From Streptomyces pristinaespiralis (lineage in GTDB: Bacteria; Actinomycetota; Actinomycetes; Streptomycetales; Streptomycetaceae): a stretch of DNA of 64,000 bases. Of the stretch, positions 55,916 to 64,000 are shown piece by piece. Numbering within the stretch: the stretch's first letter is position 1; each line of letters starts with the position of its first letter. The stretch spans positions 7,561,501 through 7,625,500 of the forward strand of contig NZ_CP011340.1 of assembly GCF_001278075.1 (NCBI RefSeq). Direction: 5' to 3'. Below the pieces are notes generated by a model, which was given only the letters and a program-made list of their open reading frames with translations, made no database searches and was not told the origin of the DNA. A program made the position numbers and the translations under genes.

Positions 55916-56044
55916 CACCCTGCCCTCGGCTCACCGCACGGCAGCCGGGCCCGGTGTCATCCGCACGGAAGCGCGGCCGGGGCCATCCGTAGGGGAGCCC
56001 GGCCCGGGCTCATCGACACCCCAGCGCGGCCCGAGGTCGCAGAA

Positions 56045-56446
56045 CTACCTCGCCGCGTCCATTCGTCGCCGCAGCGTCGCCGCGAAGTCCTCCGCGGCCA
56101 CCAGCTGGGCGCGGAGCTTCTCGCAGCGCGCGTCGGCGACCTGGCGGTAGGAGTCCAGGCGGGCGTGGAGCAGTTCACGCTCCTCGGCGGCCGGCGGGTC
56201 CGCGCTGTCCGCGATGCGGTCGGTGATCTCCAGCAGGTCCCGCATCTCGTCCAGCGAGAAGTCGAGCGGCTTCATCCGCCGGATGACCATCAGGCGCTCG
56301 ACGTCGGCTTCGGTATAGAGGCGGAAGCCGCCCTTGCTGCGGGCGGAAGGGGTGACGAGGCCGACCTCCTCGTAGTGGCGGATCGTTCGAAGCGACAAGC
56401 CGGTCCGCTCGGCCACCTCGCCGATCTGCATCTGGCGCTCAGCCAT
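56045..56446 (-). CDS. MerR-family transcriptional regulator
   Basis: A 133-residue regulator. The winged helix MQIGEVAERTGLSLRTIRHY, EEVGLVTPSARSKGGFRLY and the following helices are canonical for MerR. The dimerisation helix (about 85-130) is long and has no clear metal-binding Cys cluster; the one Cys, in ADARCEKLRAQL, is not in a metal site arrangement. It bends the promoter DNA of its target to activate it. It is divergent from the SulP gene across a 396-bp gap, which makes that gene a candidate target. No clear MerR-type 19-20-bp-spaced promoter palindrome could be pinned in the gap. Confidence 0.88.
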   Translation of the reverse strand: MAERQMQIGEVAERTGLSLRTIRHYEEVGLVTPSARSKGGFRLYTEADVERLMVIRRMKPLDFSLDEMRDLLEITDRIADSADPPAAEERELLHARLDSYRQVADARCEKLRAQLVAAEDFAATLRRRMDAAR

Positions 56447-56842
56447 CGCCCTGCCGTCTCCTCTGCCTCACGCCTGCCTCACGCCACGTTTCCGTGGTTC
56501 GAAGCGACTCAGAATACGAGCTCGAATCCTATGGGCCGCATGCCGTCGGCCCGCGATGCGCAGGCACCTCCGCAAACTCTTCCCTCACGTCAGGGTATAG
56601 TTCCGGGCAGAGAGCCCGACCTGTGCCGTGCACGGCGAGGGCCGCCCCGCCCAGGTGTCAGCGCGGTGGGACGACAGACTTCCGGGCGATGATGCCCGAC
56701 CGGTGGCTGCCACAGCTGCCGCTCCGTCCGGCAGGCCCCAAGGCCCGGCCGCCGGGGACTCCGCACCGGATCCGTGCGGGGTCGAGATACTCAGCGCGTG
56801 TGTTCAGCGGATGGACGTGTGCGCCCGAACAGGAACGGTTGC
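56447..56842. other. 396-bp divergent intergenic region, MerR gene to SulP gene
   Basis: It contains no convincing gene. The first 90 bp next to the MerR gene are less GC-rich than the surroundings and hold TTCGAAGCGACTCAGAATAC and GAGCTCGAATCC, which might include promoter elements of the MerR gene. No operator repeated elsewhere in the window is present. Confidence 0.4.
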
Positions 56843-58345
56843 ATGTCTTCTTCGCTGTCCGAAGGACGCCGGCTGCGCATGTCCGCGCCCGACTGGCTCG
56901 CCTCGCCGAAGGTCTTCCGGACCGAGGTGCTGGCCGGCCTGGTGGTGGCGCTCGCGCTGATCCCCGAAGCCATCTCGTTCTCCATCATCGCGGGGGTCGA
57001 CCCGGCCGTCGGTCTGTTCGCGTCGTTCACGATGGCCGTGGTGATCTCGGTCGTCGGCGGCCGCAAGGCCATGATCTCCGCCGCCACCGGGGCGGTCGCT
57101 CTGGTCATCGCGCCGCTGAACCAGCAGTACGGCCTCGGGTACCTCGTGGCCGCCGTGATCCTCGGCGGACTCTTCCAGATCGTGCTCGGCGCGCTGGGCG
57201 TGGCCAAACTGATGCGGTTCGTGCCGCGCAGCGTGATGGTCGGCTTCGTCAACTCCCTCGCGATCCTGATCTTCATCGCGCAGGTGCCGGAGATGCGTGA
57301 CGTCCCCTGGGCCGTCTATCCGCTGATCGCCGCCGGTCTGGTGCTCATGGTGCTCTTCCCCAGGATCACCAAGGTCGTTCCCGCGCCGCTGGTCTCCATC
57401 GTGGTCCTGACCGTCATCACCGTCGGCGCCGGTATCGCGGTGCCCGATGTCGGCGACAAGGGCGCGCTTCCTTCGTCGCTGCCGGTGCCGGGACTGCCCG
57501 ATGTGCCCTTCACCATGGAGACGCTGACGATCATCGCGCCGTACGCCTTCGCGCTCGCGCTGGTCGGCCTGATGGAGTCGCTGATGACGGCCAAGCTCGT
57601 CGACGACCTCACCGACACGCGCTCCAGCAAGACCCGGGAGTCCATCGGCCAGGGCGTGGCCAATGTCGTCACCGGCTTCTTCGGCGGTATGGGCGGCTGC
57701 GCCATGATCGGCCAGACCATGATCAACGTGAAGGTCTCCGGCGCCCGCACCCGGCTGTCCACCTTCCTGGCCGGCGCCTTCCTCATGGTGCTGTGCGTGG
57801 TCTTCGGGCCGGTCGTCTCCGACATCCCGATGGCCGCCCTGGTCGCCGTCATGATCATGGTGTCGGCGGCCACCTTCGACTGGCACTCGATCCGGCCGAA
57901 GACGCTGAAGCGGATGCCGGTGGGCGAGACGACCGTCATGCTCGTCACCGTCGCCGCCGTGGTCGCCACCCACAACCTCGCCATCGGTGTCGTCCTCGGC
58001 TCCGTCACCGCGATGGTGATCTTCGCCAGGCGGGTGGCGCGTCTCGCCGAGGTCACGGGCGTGGTGGACCCGGACGGCAAGCAGGCCGTCTACGCGGTCA
58101 CCGGCGAGCTCTTCTTCGCCTCCTCCAACGACCTCGTCCACCGCTTCGACTACAAGGACGACCCGGACGACGTGGTCATCGACCTCACCGACGCCCACAT
58201 CTGGGACGCGTCCTCGGTCGCCGCCCTGGACGCGATCGAGAACAAGTACGCGCAGCGCGGCAAGAAGGTCACCATCGTCGGGCTGAACAGGCCCAGCGCG
58301 GAGATGCACGACAGGCTCGCCGGGCGGCTCACAGCCGGGCACTGA
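56843..58345 (+). CDS. SulP-family anion transporter with STAS domain
   Basis: A 500-residue membrane carrier (SLC26/SulP), for sulfate, bicarbonate or a similar anion. About 10-12 membrane segments are followed by a C-terminal STAS domain (about 400-500: VYAVTGELFFASSNDLVHRF, DVVIDLTDAHIWDASSVAAL). The family motifs VALALIPEAISFSIIAGVDP and VGLFASFTMAVV are near the N-terminus. The ATG at 56843 has AGGA nine bases upstream; ATG 56879 is an alternative. No carbonic anhydrase is fused or adjacent. The divergent MerR gene may regulate it. Confidence 0.92.
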   Translation: MSSSLSEGRRLRMSAPDWLASPKVFRTEVLAGLVVALALIPEAISFSIIAGVDPAVGLFASFTMAVVISVVGGRKAMISAATGAVALVIAPLNQQYGLGYLVAAVILGGLFQIVLGALGVAKLMRFVPRSVMVGFVNSLAILIFIAQVPEMRDVPWAVYPLIAAGLVLMVLFPRITKVVPAPLVSIVVLTVITVGAGIAVPDVGDKGALPSSLPVPGLPDVPFTMETLTIIAPYAFALALVGLMESLMTAKLVDDLTDTRSSKTRESIGQGVANVVTGFFGGMGGCAMIGQTMINVKVSGARTRLSTFLAGAFLMVLCVVFGPVVSDIPMAALVAVMIMVSAATFDWHSIRPKTLKRMPVGETTVMLVTVAAVVATHNLAIGVVLGSVTAMVIFARRVARLAEVTGVVDPDGKQAVYAVTGELFFASSNDLVHRFDYKDDPDDVVIDLTDAHIWDASSVAALDAIENKYAQRGKKVTIVGLNRPSAEMHDRLAGRLTAGH

Positions 58346-58353
58346 GCGACGCA

Positions 58354-58397
58354 CAGCGCCCCTGCCGGCGGTCCGAGGGCCGCCGGCAGGGGCGCTG
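58354..58397. terminator. Strong terminator after the SulP gene
   Basis: Eighteen-base perfect arms (58354-58371, CAGCGCCCCTGCCGGCGG, and its complement at 58380-58397) with an 8-base loop, between two convergent genes. Confidence 0.85.
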
Positions 58398-58428
58398 TCC
58401 TTCCTGTGCCCGCCGGTGTGCGGCGGCG

Positions 58429-59163
58429 TCAGTCGCGGTCGACCTCCTCGCGCTGGATCTCGCCGTTGGCCGCGTCGACGTCGTAGGTCGTCTTGTACCA
58501 GTCGTCCTGAGTGACGACGTCGACCGACCAGACCACCTTGCCGGCGTCGTCGTCGTCCAGCTGGACGGCGACGACGGTGCCCTTCTTCTGCCCGGTCGCC
58601 GTCTTCACCGCCTGCTCGGCCGTCAGTTTGGCCTTGCTCAGCCGGTCGGCGGTCTCCCGCTTGTCCTCTGCGCTCTGCTCGCCCTCGGGCTGCGACGGGA
58701 GCACCCGGCCGGTAGCGGCGTCGATGTGGACGGTGTGGCGGGTGCCGTCCTGGGTGGCGACCTCGGCGGCCCACTGGGGGCTGCCCGGGCTCGGTGCGGG
58801 ACTCGCGGTGCTGTCGCTCTCCGCGCGTGTCAGCTCGATCTCGACCAGTTTGCTGCCCGACACCTCGCCGACGGCCGTGTCGGCCGCCTTGTCCCAGGTG
58901 ACGGTGGCGGCCGGGACGAGGGCGCGGCGCTCGGCCTGGTCGTCGGTGAGCCGGGTCTCGGTGCCGGTGGGGCTGGGGGAGCCGGTCGGGCTCGCTGTGC
59001 CGGTGGGGCGCGCCGTGTCGGTGGGGCTGCCGGTCGGCGCGGCCGCCGGACTCACCTCGTTCCCCTTCTCGCTGCCGCAGCCGGTGAGGAACAGAGCCGA
59101 GCAGGCGAGGAGACATGCGGGGAGTGCGGCCCGAAGGCGAAGGGCATGAGTCGTTACGTTCAT
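58429..59163 (-). CDS. PepSY-domain lipoprotein
   Basis: A 244-residue exported lipoprotein with signal ACLLACSALFLTGC and lipid Cys in LTGC. A Thr/Ser/Pro-rich linker (about 38-70, repeated PTG units) leads to two PepSY modules, one with KLVEIELTRAES and HTVHIDAATGRVL, the other with LTAEQAVKTATGQ, VVWSVDVVTQDDWY and TYDVDAANGEI. PepSY proteins are small extracytoplasmic domains thought to inhibit or tune proteases and cell-wall enzymes. The start at 59163 lacks a strong ribosome site; ATG 59199 is an in-frame alternative. It stands alone. Confidence 0.85.
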   Translation of the reverse strand: MNVTTHALRLRAALPACLLACSALFLTGCGSEKGNEVSPAAAPTGSPTDTARPTGTASPTGSPSPTGTETRLTDDQAERRALVPAATVTWDKAADTAVGEVSGSKLVEIELTRAESDSTASPAPSPGSPQWAAEVATQDGTRHTVHIDAATGRVLPSQPEGEQSAEDKRETADRLSKAKLTAEQAVKTATGQKKGTVVAVQLDDDDAGKVVWSVDVVTQDDWYKTTYDVDAANGEIQREEVDRD

Positions 59164-59408
59164 GTCGCCACGCGTAACCCCTGGTTCCCCGGGAGACACG
59201 GCCTGCCGCGAAGATCACCCGATCGCGTCCGCCCCACCGGCGGCGGCCCGCACCTGCCGACCCGCCGCGGAGCGAGCCCGCCGGCGCCCCAGGCGGCGAG
59301 GTCCCGGCCCGTCGGCACAGCACCCCACCCGTCGGCGCCACCTCTGCCCCACCGACACGGCCGCGCCCGGCACCACGACCCCACCGGCACCGCACCCGGG
59401 CGGGTGCC

Positions 59409-60029
59409 TCACACCGACGTCGTCCACCGGGGTGCGGTGTCGGCCCAGGCCCGTTCCCATCCGGCGTCGCGCCTTCTGTCCAGCGCCATCGCCGTCACGC
59501 CGTAGGCGCCCGCCCCGGTGAGGGCGACCGCCACGCCCGCCGTGGCCGCCCACCCCAGCGCACGGCTGCGGATCTCGCCCGCCGCCATGGGCGGATCGGT
59601 CAGACGCCCCTGGGCGTCGCGCCACACGCGGACCGTGCTGCCCGCGGACAGCCCGGGCCGGACATCGGCCTGCCCGGTGCGCGGCCGCCCGTCGGGGCCG
59701 AAGAAGCGGACCTCGGCCGGGTACAGGGTGTGGCGGGCCTCCTCGGAGCCCGGTTCCGGGTGGCGGGGAACGTCCCGCACCAGCACCGCGTCGACGGGGG
59801 CCCGCGAGCGGGCGTCGGCCGCGGCGCCCGCCCGCAGCGAACCGTGCACGGAGTTGTGCACGATCACCGTCGCCGCGGGCGCGGCCGCCGCCACCGCGAG
59901 GGCCAGCACCAGCCCGGTCCAGGCCTGGAGCGCGTCGGAGCGGCGGCGCAGGGGGCCGCGCCGCCACCGCCACAGCCGTACGCGCGCCCGCGCGGGCGGT
60001 GGCTGCGCCCGGGGCAGGGGGGCGGTCAC
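59409..60029 (-). CDS. Rv1733c-like membrane protein
   Basis: A 206-residue membrane protein with a basic N-terminus (RVRLWRWRRGPLRRRSDALQ), a first helix (GLVLALAVAAAAPAATVIVH), an extracytoplasmic middle (EARHTLYPAEVRFFGPDGRP, GSTVRVWRDAQGRLTDPP) and a second helix (GWAATAGVAVALTGAGAYGV) before a short tail. This two-helix layout matches the Rv1733c family, whose namesake belongs to the mycobacterial dormancy regulon. It overlaps the MreB-like gene by four bases, so it is in one operon with it. Function unknown. Confidence 0.75.
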   Translation of the reverse strand: MTAPLPRAQPPPARARVRLWRWRRGPLRRRSDALQAWTGLVLALAVAAAAPAATVIVHNSVHGSLRAGAAADARSRAPVDAVLVRDVPRHPEPGSEEARHTLYPAEVRFFGPDGRPRTGQADVRPGLSAGSTVRVWRDAQGRLTDPPMAAGEIRSRALGWAATAGVAVALTGAGAYGVTAMALDRRRDAGWERAWADTAPRWTTSV

Positions 60030-60850
60030 CTCGTCCCCCGTTCCGGTACGTACTCCTCCGCGCCGGTCGCGGGGTGGCGGTGGGCCGACTCCATGACGTA
60101 CGAGGCGCCCCTCAGCGCGGCCGTGTGCGGCGCCGGAACCGGCTGGACCGGGACCCGCAAGCGCCCCGTGAGGTCGTAGGTGAACTCCGGCCGCAACGCG
60201 CCGCCGCCCGCCAGGAGCAGACCCCGCCCCAGGGCGTCCAGGGTCTGCTCGGACTCGTCGAGCCGCAGCATGTCGGTGACCATGGCGACCACCGCCCCCG
60301 AGATGTCGCGGAAGGTGACGGAGCCGCCGATGTCCCCGGTGCCCAGCGACGTGCGGTACGCGTCCGTCACCTCGCCGTCGCAGAGCAGCGCGACCTCCGT
60401 GACGTGCGCGCCGATGTCCGCGACGAGCAGCGGCCGGCCCAGGTCCGCGCCCGCTCCCAGCGCGATGGCCTTCGCGGTGGGGACGGTCAGGACCGTACGG
60501 GGATGCAGCACCTCGAGCGCGGTGAGGGCCGCGCTGCGGAACCGGGGCCCGCCGAGCACCGGTGTGGTGATGACGATCAGCGGGCGGCTGAAGCCCGGAA
60601 CCCGGCGCCGGAACAGCCGCTCGAGCATCCGGGCGGTGCCCTCGGGGTCGACGATGTCACCGCGCCGGACGGGGTACACGGCCTCGGCGCCCGGCGACGT
60701 CACGGTCGGGACGTCGAGGACGACACCGCGGCCCGGGGACCAGGCCCGGGTGCGGGAGCTGCCGATGTCGATGGCGAAGCGCGGGCAGGTACGGCAGACG
60801 GGCCGAGCCGATCGACGGCGCCCGCCGGGCCGGACACCGAAGCCGGTCAC
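60026..60850 (-). CDS. MreB/actin-fold protein
   Basis: A 274-residue protein of the actin/MreB ATPase fold but shorter than true MreB (about 340). Phosphate 1 is FAIDIGSSRTRAW, phosphate 2 is LLVADIGAHVTEVALL and the adenosine motif is RGLLLAGGGALRPEF. The region around TVPTAKAIALGAGADLG matches MreB text between these. The GTG start overlaps the DksA/TraR stop (GTGA). It is clearly not in the usual mreBCD context; its operon partners are stress-type genes. It may be a specialised filament or a regulatory ATPase. Confidence 0.8.
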   Translation of the reverse strand: MTGFGVRPGGRRRSARPVCRTCPRFAIDIGSSRTRAWSPGRGVVLDVPTVTSPGAEAVYPVRRGDIVDPEGTARMLERLFRRRVPGFSRPLIVITTPVLGGPRFRSAALTALEVLHPRTVLTVPTAKAIALGAGADLGRPLLVADIGAHVTEVALLCDGEVTDAYRTSLGTGDIGGSVTFRDISGAVVAMVTDMLRLDESEQTLDALGRGLLLAGGGALRPEFTYDLTGRLRVPVQPVPAPHTAALRGASYVMESAHRHPATGAEEYVPERGTR

Positions 60851-61209
60851 CGTCCGGCCTCCCCGCCCCGCGGGCAGCGCCCGCAGTAGCGTGCCTGCGG
60901 CACGACGGTGAGACGCTCCAGCGGGATGGGGCGCGCACAGACCTGGCACAGGCCGTACCGGCCCTGGTCCATGCGTTCCAGCGCGGCCTCCACGTCGGAC
61001 AGGACCATGCGCGCGGACGCGCTGAGCTTCACCTGTACCTCGAGCTGTGAGGCCGACCGCCGGCGGAGCGCGTCACCGGCCCGCGACGGGCGGGTGAACC
61101 GCTCCAACTGCTCCAGGCGGAAAGCGCGTTGCTCCGTCAGGCTCGAGCGCAGCGCCGCAAGGTCGTCGGCGGACAGCGGAGCCGCGGCGTCGGCGATCCG
61201 GTGGTTCAC
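60847..61209 (-). CDS. DksA/TraR-type C4 zinc-finger protein (first copy)
   Basis: A 120-residue coiled-coil plus zinc-finger protein. The N-terminal helix pair (about 12-82) ends at MVLSDVEAALERMDQGRYG, and the finger is LCQVCARPIPLERL with the second pair YCGRC. The order is as in TraR/DksA proteins that enter the RNA polymerase secondary channel and act with ppGpp. It is first of a three-gene operon with the MreB-like and Rv1733c-like genes. Confidence 0.88.
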   Translation of the reverse strand: MNHRIADAAAPLSADDLAALRSSLTEQRAFRLEQLERFTRPSRAGDALRRRSASQLEVQVKLSASARMVLSDVEAALERMDQGRYGLCQVCARPIPLERLTVVPQARYCGRCPRGGEAGR

Positions 61210-61258
61210 GAAATCACCCCTCCAGGTGCACGAAGGACAGGACCGGGAGCCCCGCCCG

Positions 61259-61585
61259 TCACGACGTCCGGCGCTGGCAGCCGACGCAGCAGCGCGCGTA
61301 GGGCAGGATCTCCAGACGCTCGACGGGAATGGGCCGCCTGCACTCCTCGCAGAGCCCGTATCCGCCCGCCTCCAGCCGTACGAAGGCCGCGTCGATCTCC
61401 GCCAGCACCCGCCGGATGGAGGTCTTCTGCGCGATCATCAGCTCGCGCGGGGCGTCGTTCCCCTCCTGCTCGATCGCCTCGAGCTGTGTCAGGCGGGAGT
61501 TGCGCTCGTGCTGGAGACGCTGACCGACCTCGTGGGCGGTGAGACGCTCGGGAAGGGAGTCGGAGCGGGCCGCGTCGAGCGACAT
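61259..61585 (-). CDS. DksA/TraR-type C4 zinc-finger protein (second copy)
   Basis: A 108-residue paralogue of the preceding entry: helix pair (about 15-72), then YGLCEECRRPIPVERLEIL and the second Cys pair in CCVGCQ. The ATG at 61585 has AAGGA eight bases upstream. It lies 49 bp upstream of the first copy in the same direction, so both probably belong to one stress-type operon. Confidence 0.88.
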   Translation of the reverse strand: MSLDAARSDSLPERLTAHEVGQRLQHERNSRLTQLEAIEQEGNDAPRELMIAQKTSIRRVLAEIDAAFVRLEAGGYGLCEECRRPIPVERLEILPYARCCVGCQRRTS

Positions 61586-61948
61586 GGGAGGAGTCCTTCC
61601 GAGGGAGTCGAACGCCGTGGGGGTCCGCTCGCGGTGCGCCCGGACGACCCGTGCTCCCGCGAGGACACCGTGCTCCCGCCGGAGGGGGCGGGAGGGCGAA
61701 GGGTTCATGACCGCAACCCTCGCCGGTGCGCCGGGCCCGCACCATCGGTCCCAGCACCCATTTCCCGGGGGGCCGGCAGTGCACGCGGTGCGGGGCCGCG
61801 AGCCCCGTGACCGGCGCGAACGGCCTGTGCTGCCGATCGACAGGCGCTCCATGGGTGGGGCAGGCTGAGCAGCCCCGGGTGCGGGTCGTGCCCGGCGGTG
61901 ACCCATAGTGGATGGCAAACCGCGAAGACTGTGGAGGTCCGGTACGCC
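61586..61948. other. 363-bp divergent intergenic region, DksA/TraR gene to histidine kinase
   Basis: No gene is supported here. The area near 61735-61760 (CACCATCGGTCCCAGCACCC) has a loose resemblance to GGGAC/GTCCC-type boxes bound by DosR/OsdR-like regulators, but the symmetry is poor and no second copy was found. Confidence 0.35.
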
Positions 61949-62950
61949 GTGTCACTGTTCTGGCGGATTTTCGCCCTCAACGCGCTGGTCCTCGGTCTGG
62001 CGACGGCGCTGCTGCTGTGGGCGCCGGTGACCGTCTCTGTGCCGGTACTGCTCACCGAGGCCGTCATCCTGGTGGGCGGCCTGGGTGTGATGCTCGTCGC
62101 CAACGCGGCCCTGCTGCGCATCGGACTGGCGCCGCTGGAGCGGCTCACCCGGCTCATGACCACCGTCGACCTGCTCCGGCCGGGGCAGCGGCTGCCGGGA
62201 CCGCCCGGACAGGGCGGCGTCGCCGAACTGATCAGCACCTTCAACGACATGCTGGAGCGGCTGGAGACCGAGCGCGCCACCAGCAGTGCCCGCGCGCTGT
62301 CGGCGCAGGAGGCCGAGCGCCGCCGTATCGCGCAGGAACTCCACGACGAGGTGGGCCAGAGCATGACCGCCGTGCTGCTCACGCTGAAACGTCTCGCCGA
62401 CCAGTCCCCCGAGCCCTTGCGGGCCGAGGTGCGCCAGGCGCAGGAGACCACGCGCGAAAGCCTCGACGAGGTGCGCAGGCTCGCCCGCCGGCTGCGGCCC
62501 GGTGTGCTGGAGGACCTCGGCCTGGTCAGCGCGCTCACCGCGCTCAGCTCCGACTTCGCCACCCACACCGGGCTGCGCATCGAGCGCGACTTCGACGCCG
62601 CGCTCCCGGCGCTCGCGCGGGAGACCGAGCTGGTGCTGTACCGCGTCGCCCAGGAGGGCCTGACCAACATCGCGCGGCACGCGGAGGCGGAGAACGTCCG
62701 GCTCGCCGTGCGCCGTGCGCCCGGCGCCGTCGTGCTGAGCATCGCCGACGACGGCCGCGGCACCGGTCTCGCCCGCGAGGGCGCGGGGATCCGCGGCATG
62801 CGGGAAAGGGCCCTGCTGATCGGCGCAACCCTCGACATCGCGCCGGACGGCGCGGGGGGCACCCGGGTGTCCCTCTCCGTGCCCGACGGCTCCGCCCCCG
62901 TCCCGGCGGTGTCGGCCGGGACGGCACGCGCCGGGAAGGAGGTGGCGTAG
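61949..62950 (+). CDS. Sensor histidine kinase (NarL-system type)
   Basis: A 333-residue membrane kinase of the HPK7 class. Two membrane helices (about 5-25 and 33-58) flank a very short external loop, then a HAMP-like segment (about 60-110). The phosphoacceptor His 132 lies in RRIAQELHDEVGQS, and the ATPase has VLYRVAQEGLTNIARHAEA (N box) and SIADDGRGTG (G1 box). GTG 61949 has GGAGG 11 bases upstream. With so little external sequence it may sense membrane state or rely on a partner. It is coupled to the response regulator 2 bp downstream. Confidence 0.93.
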   Translation: MSLFWRIFALNALVLGLATALLLWAPVTVSVPVLLTEAVILVGGLGVMLVANAALLRIGLAPLERLTRLMTTVDLLRPGQRLPGPPGQGGVAELISTFNDMLERLETERATSSARALSAQEAERRRIAQELHDEVGQSMTAVLLTLKRLADQSPEPLRAEVRQAQETTRESLDEVRRLARRLRPGVLEDLGLVSALTALSSDFATHTGLRIERDFDAALPALARETELVLYRVAQEGLTNIARHAEAENVRLAVRRAPGAVVLSIADDGRGTGLAREGAGIRGMRERALLIGATLDIAPDGAGGTRVSLSVPDGSAPVPAVSAGTARAGKEVA

Positions 62951-62952
62951 CC

Positions 62953-63612
62953 GTGCCCGAGCCGGACGAGATCCGCATCCTGCTCGCCGACGACCACGCG
63001 CTGGTGCGGCGCGGCGTGCGGCTGATCCTCGACGGTGAGCCCGGTCTCCGGGTCGTCGCGGAGGCCGGCGACGGCGCGGAGGCGATCGCCATGGCCCGCA
63101 GCCACACCGTCGACCTGGCCGTCCTCGACATCGCCATGCCCCGGATGACCGGCCTCCAGGCGGCCCGTGAACTCGCGGCGCTCCAGCCCGGACTGCGCAT
63201 CCTCATGCTGACGATGTACGACAACGAGCAGTACTTCTTCCAGGCGCTCAAGGCCGGGGCCTGCGGATACGTCCTCAAATCGGTGGCGGACAGGGACCTG
63301 TTGGCGGCGTGCAGGGCCGCGATGCGCGGGGAGCCGTTCCTGTACCCGGGCGCGGTCACGGCGCTGATCCGCAACTACCTCGACCGGGCCAGGCAGGGCC
63401 ACGAGACGCCCGACCAGATCCTCACCGCGCGTGAGGAGGAGGTCCTCAAACTCGTCGCTGAGGGCCGGTCCTCCAAGGACATCGCGGAGATTCTGTTCAT
63501 CAGCGTCAAGACCGTCCAGCGTCATCGCGCGAACCTGCTGCGCAAGCTCGGTCTGCGGGACCGCCTCGACCTGACCCGCTACGCGATCAGGGCCGGCCTC
63601 ATCGAACCCTGA
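62953..63612 (+). CDS. NarL/FixJ-family response regulator
   Basis: A 219-residue regulator. The receiver has the acidic pair in LLADDHALVRRG, phospho-acceptor Asp 59 in LAVLDIAMP and the conserved Lys in YVLKSVAD. The C-terminal LuxR-type helix-turn-helix (LTAREEEVLKLVAEGRSSKD, VKTVQRHRANLLRKL) would bind target promoters. It forms a two-gene operon with the kinase. Candidate targets are the divergent DksA/TraR-MreB-like genes, by proximity only. Confidence 0.94.
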   Translation: MPEPDEIRILLADDHALVRRGVRLILDGEPGLRVVAEAGDGAEAIAMARSHTVDLAVLDIAMPRMTGLQAARELAALQPGLRILMLTMYDNEQYFFQALKAGACGYVLKSVADRDLLAACRAAMRGEPFLYPGAVTALIRNYLDRARQGHETPDQILTAREEEVLKLVAEGRSSKDIAEILFISVKTVQRHRANLLRKLGLRDRLDLTRYAIRAGLIEP

Positions 63613-63617
63613 CACCG

Positions 63618-63716
63618 GCTCGAGCACAGGTGGGCTCCGGGTCCGGACGCGCTCGAGCGCAGGTGGGCTCCGGGTCCGGACGCGCTCGAGCGCAGGTGGG
63701 CTCCGGGTCCGGACGC
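63618..63716. repeat. Three tandem copies of a 33-bp repeat
   Basis: Units begin at 63618, 63651 and 63684 (each GCTCGAGCRCAGGTGGGCTC and then CGGGTCCGGACGC); the second and third are identical and the first differs by one base. The stretch ends with a partial GCTCGA at 63717. It starts 6 bp after the response-regulator stop. No protein is supported; it could act as stacked hairpins after the operon. Confidence 0.8.
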
Positions 63717-63891
63717 GCTCGAACCCCGACGCCGCTCGAACCCTTGCCCGGCACGGGAGCCCGGTGCGGCGCCGACGGGGAGGAAGGGCCGCCGACAGGG
63801 TCGCCGACACCACCTCCTACACTCGGTCACTGCTCTCGGCCGCGGTCGGCGCGGCGACGAGGCGACCCCCTGTGAAAGGACCCTGTTCGAG

Positions 63892-64000
63892 ATGAGTTCC
63901 GCAGACCGTTCCGAGGCACCGATCTACGCGGACCTGGTGGAGGAGCGCGGCGACGTTCCCGCCGACGCCCGGCGGACCGCCGAGGAGACCCTGCGGGAGA
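63892..64000 (+). CDS. N-terminus of an unrecognised protein, cut by the window edge
   Basis: The frame from ATG 63892 stays open to the window end (36 codons). The start MSSADRSEAPIYADLVEERG is acidic and helix-rich, without signal peptide. AAAGGA lies 12 bases upstream, further than ideal. No family can be named from this piece. Confidence 0.55.
   Translation, partial: MSSADRSEAPIYADLVEERGDVPADARRTAEETLRE

Noticed and set aside
61735..61760. DosR/OsdR-type box in the gap before the histidine kinase
   Set aside because: The symmetry is poor, and no second copy is found before the other stress genes.

Overview
The window is high-GC actinobacterial DNA, almost certainly from a Streptomyces chromosome. 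The evidence is the extreme G/C third-position bias, the many GTG starts, the Tat and lipoprotein signals, three sugar ABC importers that lack their own ATPase (the MsiK-dependent style), and the gene families present. No rRNA, tRNA, CRISPR array, transposase or prophage gene was seen.

Layout. (1) 1-3.4 kb: an aromatic/aldehyde catabolic edge, with a truncated VOC (extradiol-dioxygenase-like) gene and an aldehyde dehydrogenase divergent from an MFS carrier, sharing a palindromic operator. (2) 3.4-9 kb: miscellaneous genes (a frameshifted remnant, MarR regulator, CopZ-like chaperone under a CsoR-type operator, secreted propeller protein with a decayed C-terminal repeat, class II glutamine amidotransferase, flavin reductase). 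(3) 9-20 kb: galactan utilisation (LacI regulator, ABC importer, GH42 and GH2 beta-galactosidases, GH53 endo-galactanase). (4) 20-29.5 kb: a second ABC importer with a YesL-like membrane protein, a PL26-type exo-rhamnogalacturonan lyase, a PmoA-like protein and a Gfo/Idh/MocA oxidoreductase. (5) 29.7-52.7 kb: arabinan/arabinose utilisation (secreted GH51, secreted mutarotase, ChvE-MmsA-MmsB monosaccharide importer, IclR regulator, SMP-30 lactonase, two GH43 arabinanases around an intracellular GH51 and a third ABC importer, two paralogous TIM-barrel-like proteins of unclear function, a zinc sugar dehydrogenase, an enolase-superfamily sugar-acid dehydratase and an alpha-ketoglutarate-semialdehyde-type dehydrogenase). 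(6) 52.7-64 kb: housekeeping and stress genes (Fpg/Nei glycosylase, DD-carboxypeptidase, MerR regulator, SulP carrier, PepSY lipoprotein, Rv1733c-like protein, MreB-like protein, two DksA/TraR-type proteins, a NarL-type two-component system).

How it works together. Regions 3-5 look like one locus for pectic rhamnogalacturonan I. Galactan side chains are cut by GH53, imported and split by GH42 and GH2. Arabinan side chains are cut by two GH43 enzymes and trimmed by two GH51 enzymes. The backbone is attacked by the PL26-type lyase. No araA/araB/araD is in the window. Instead a lactonase, an acid-sugar dehydratase and a ketoglutarate-semialdehyde dehydrogenase point to an oxidative, non-phosphorylative route from L-arabinose (or a similar sugar) to 2-oxoglutarate. 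The usual 2-keto-3-deoxy-pentonate dehydratase is missing, and the two uncharacterised paralogues are the obvious candidates to fill that step.

The main finding is regulatory. Ten copies of a composite operator, each made of two 16-bp imperfect palindromes (consensus near GTTCGAAATNTCGAAC) starting exactly 19 bp apart, lie before nine genes or operons from 20.2 to 51.1 kb, including the IclR regulator gene itself. This looks like an IclR regulon uniting the arabinan, monosaccharide-import and oxidative-pathway genes.
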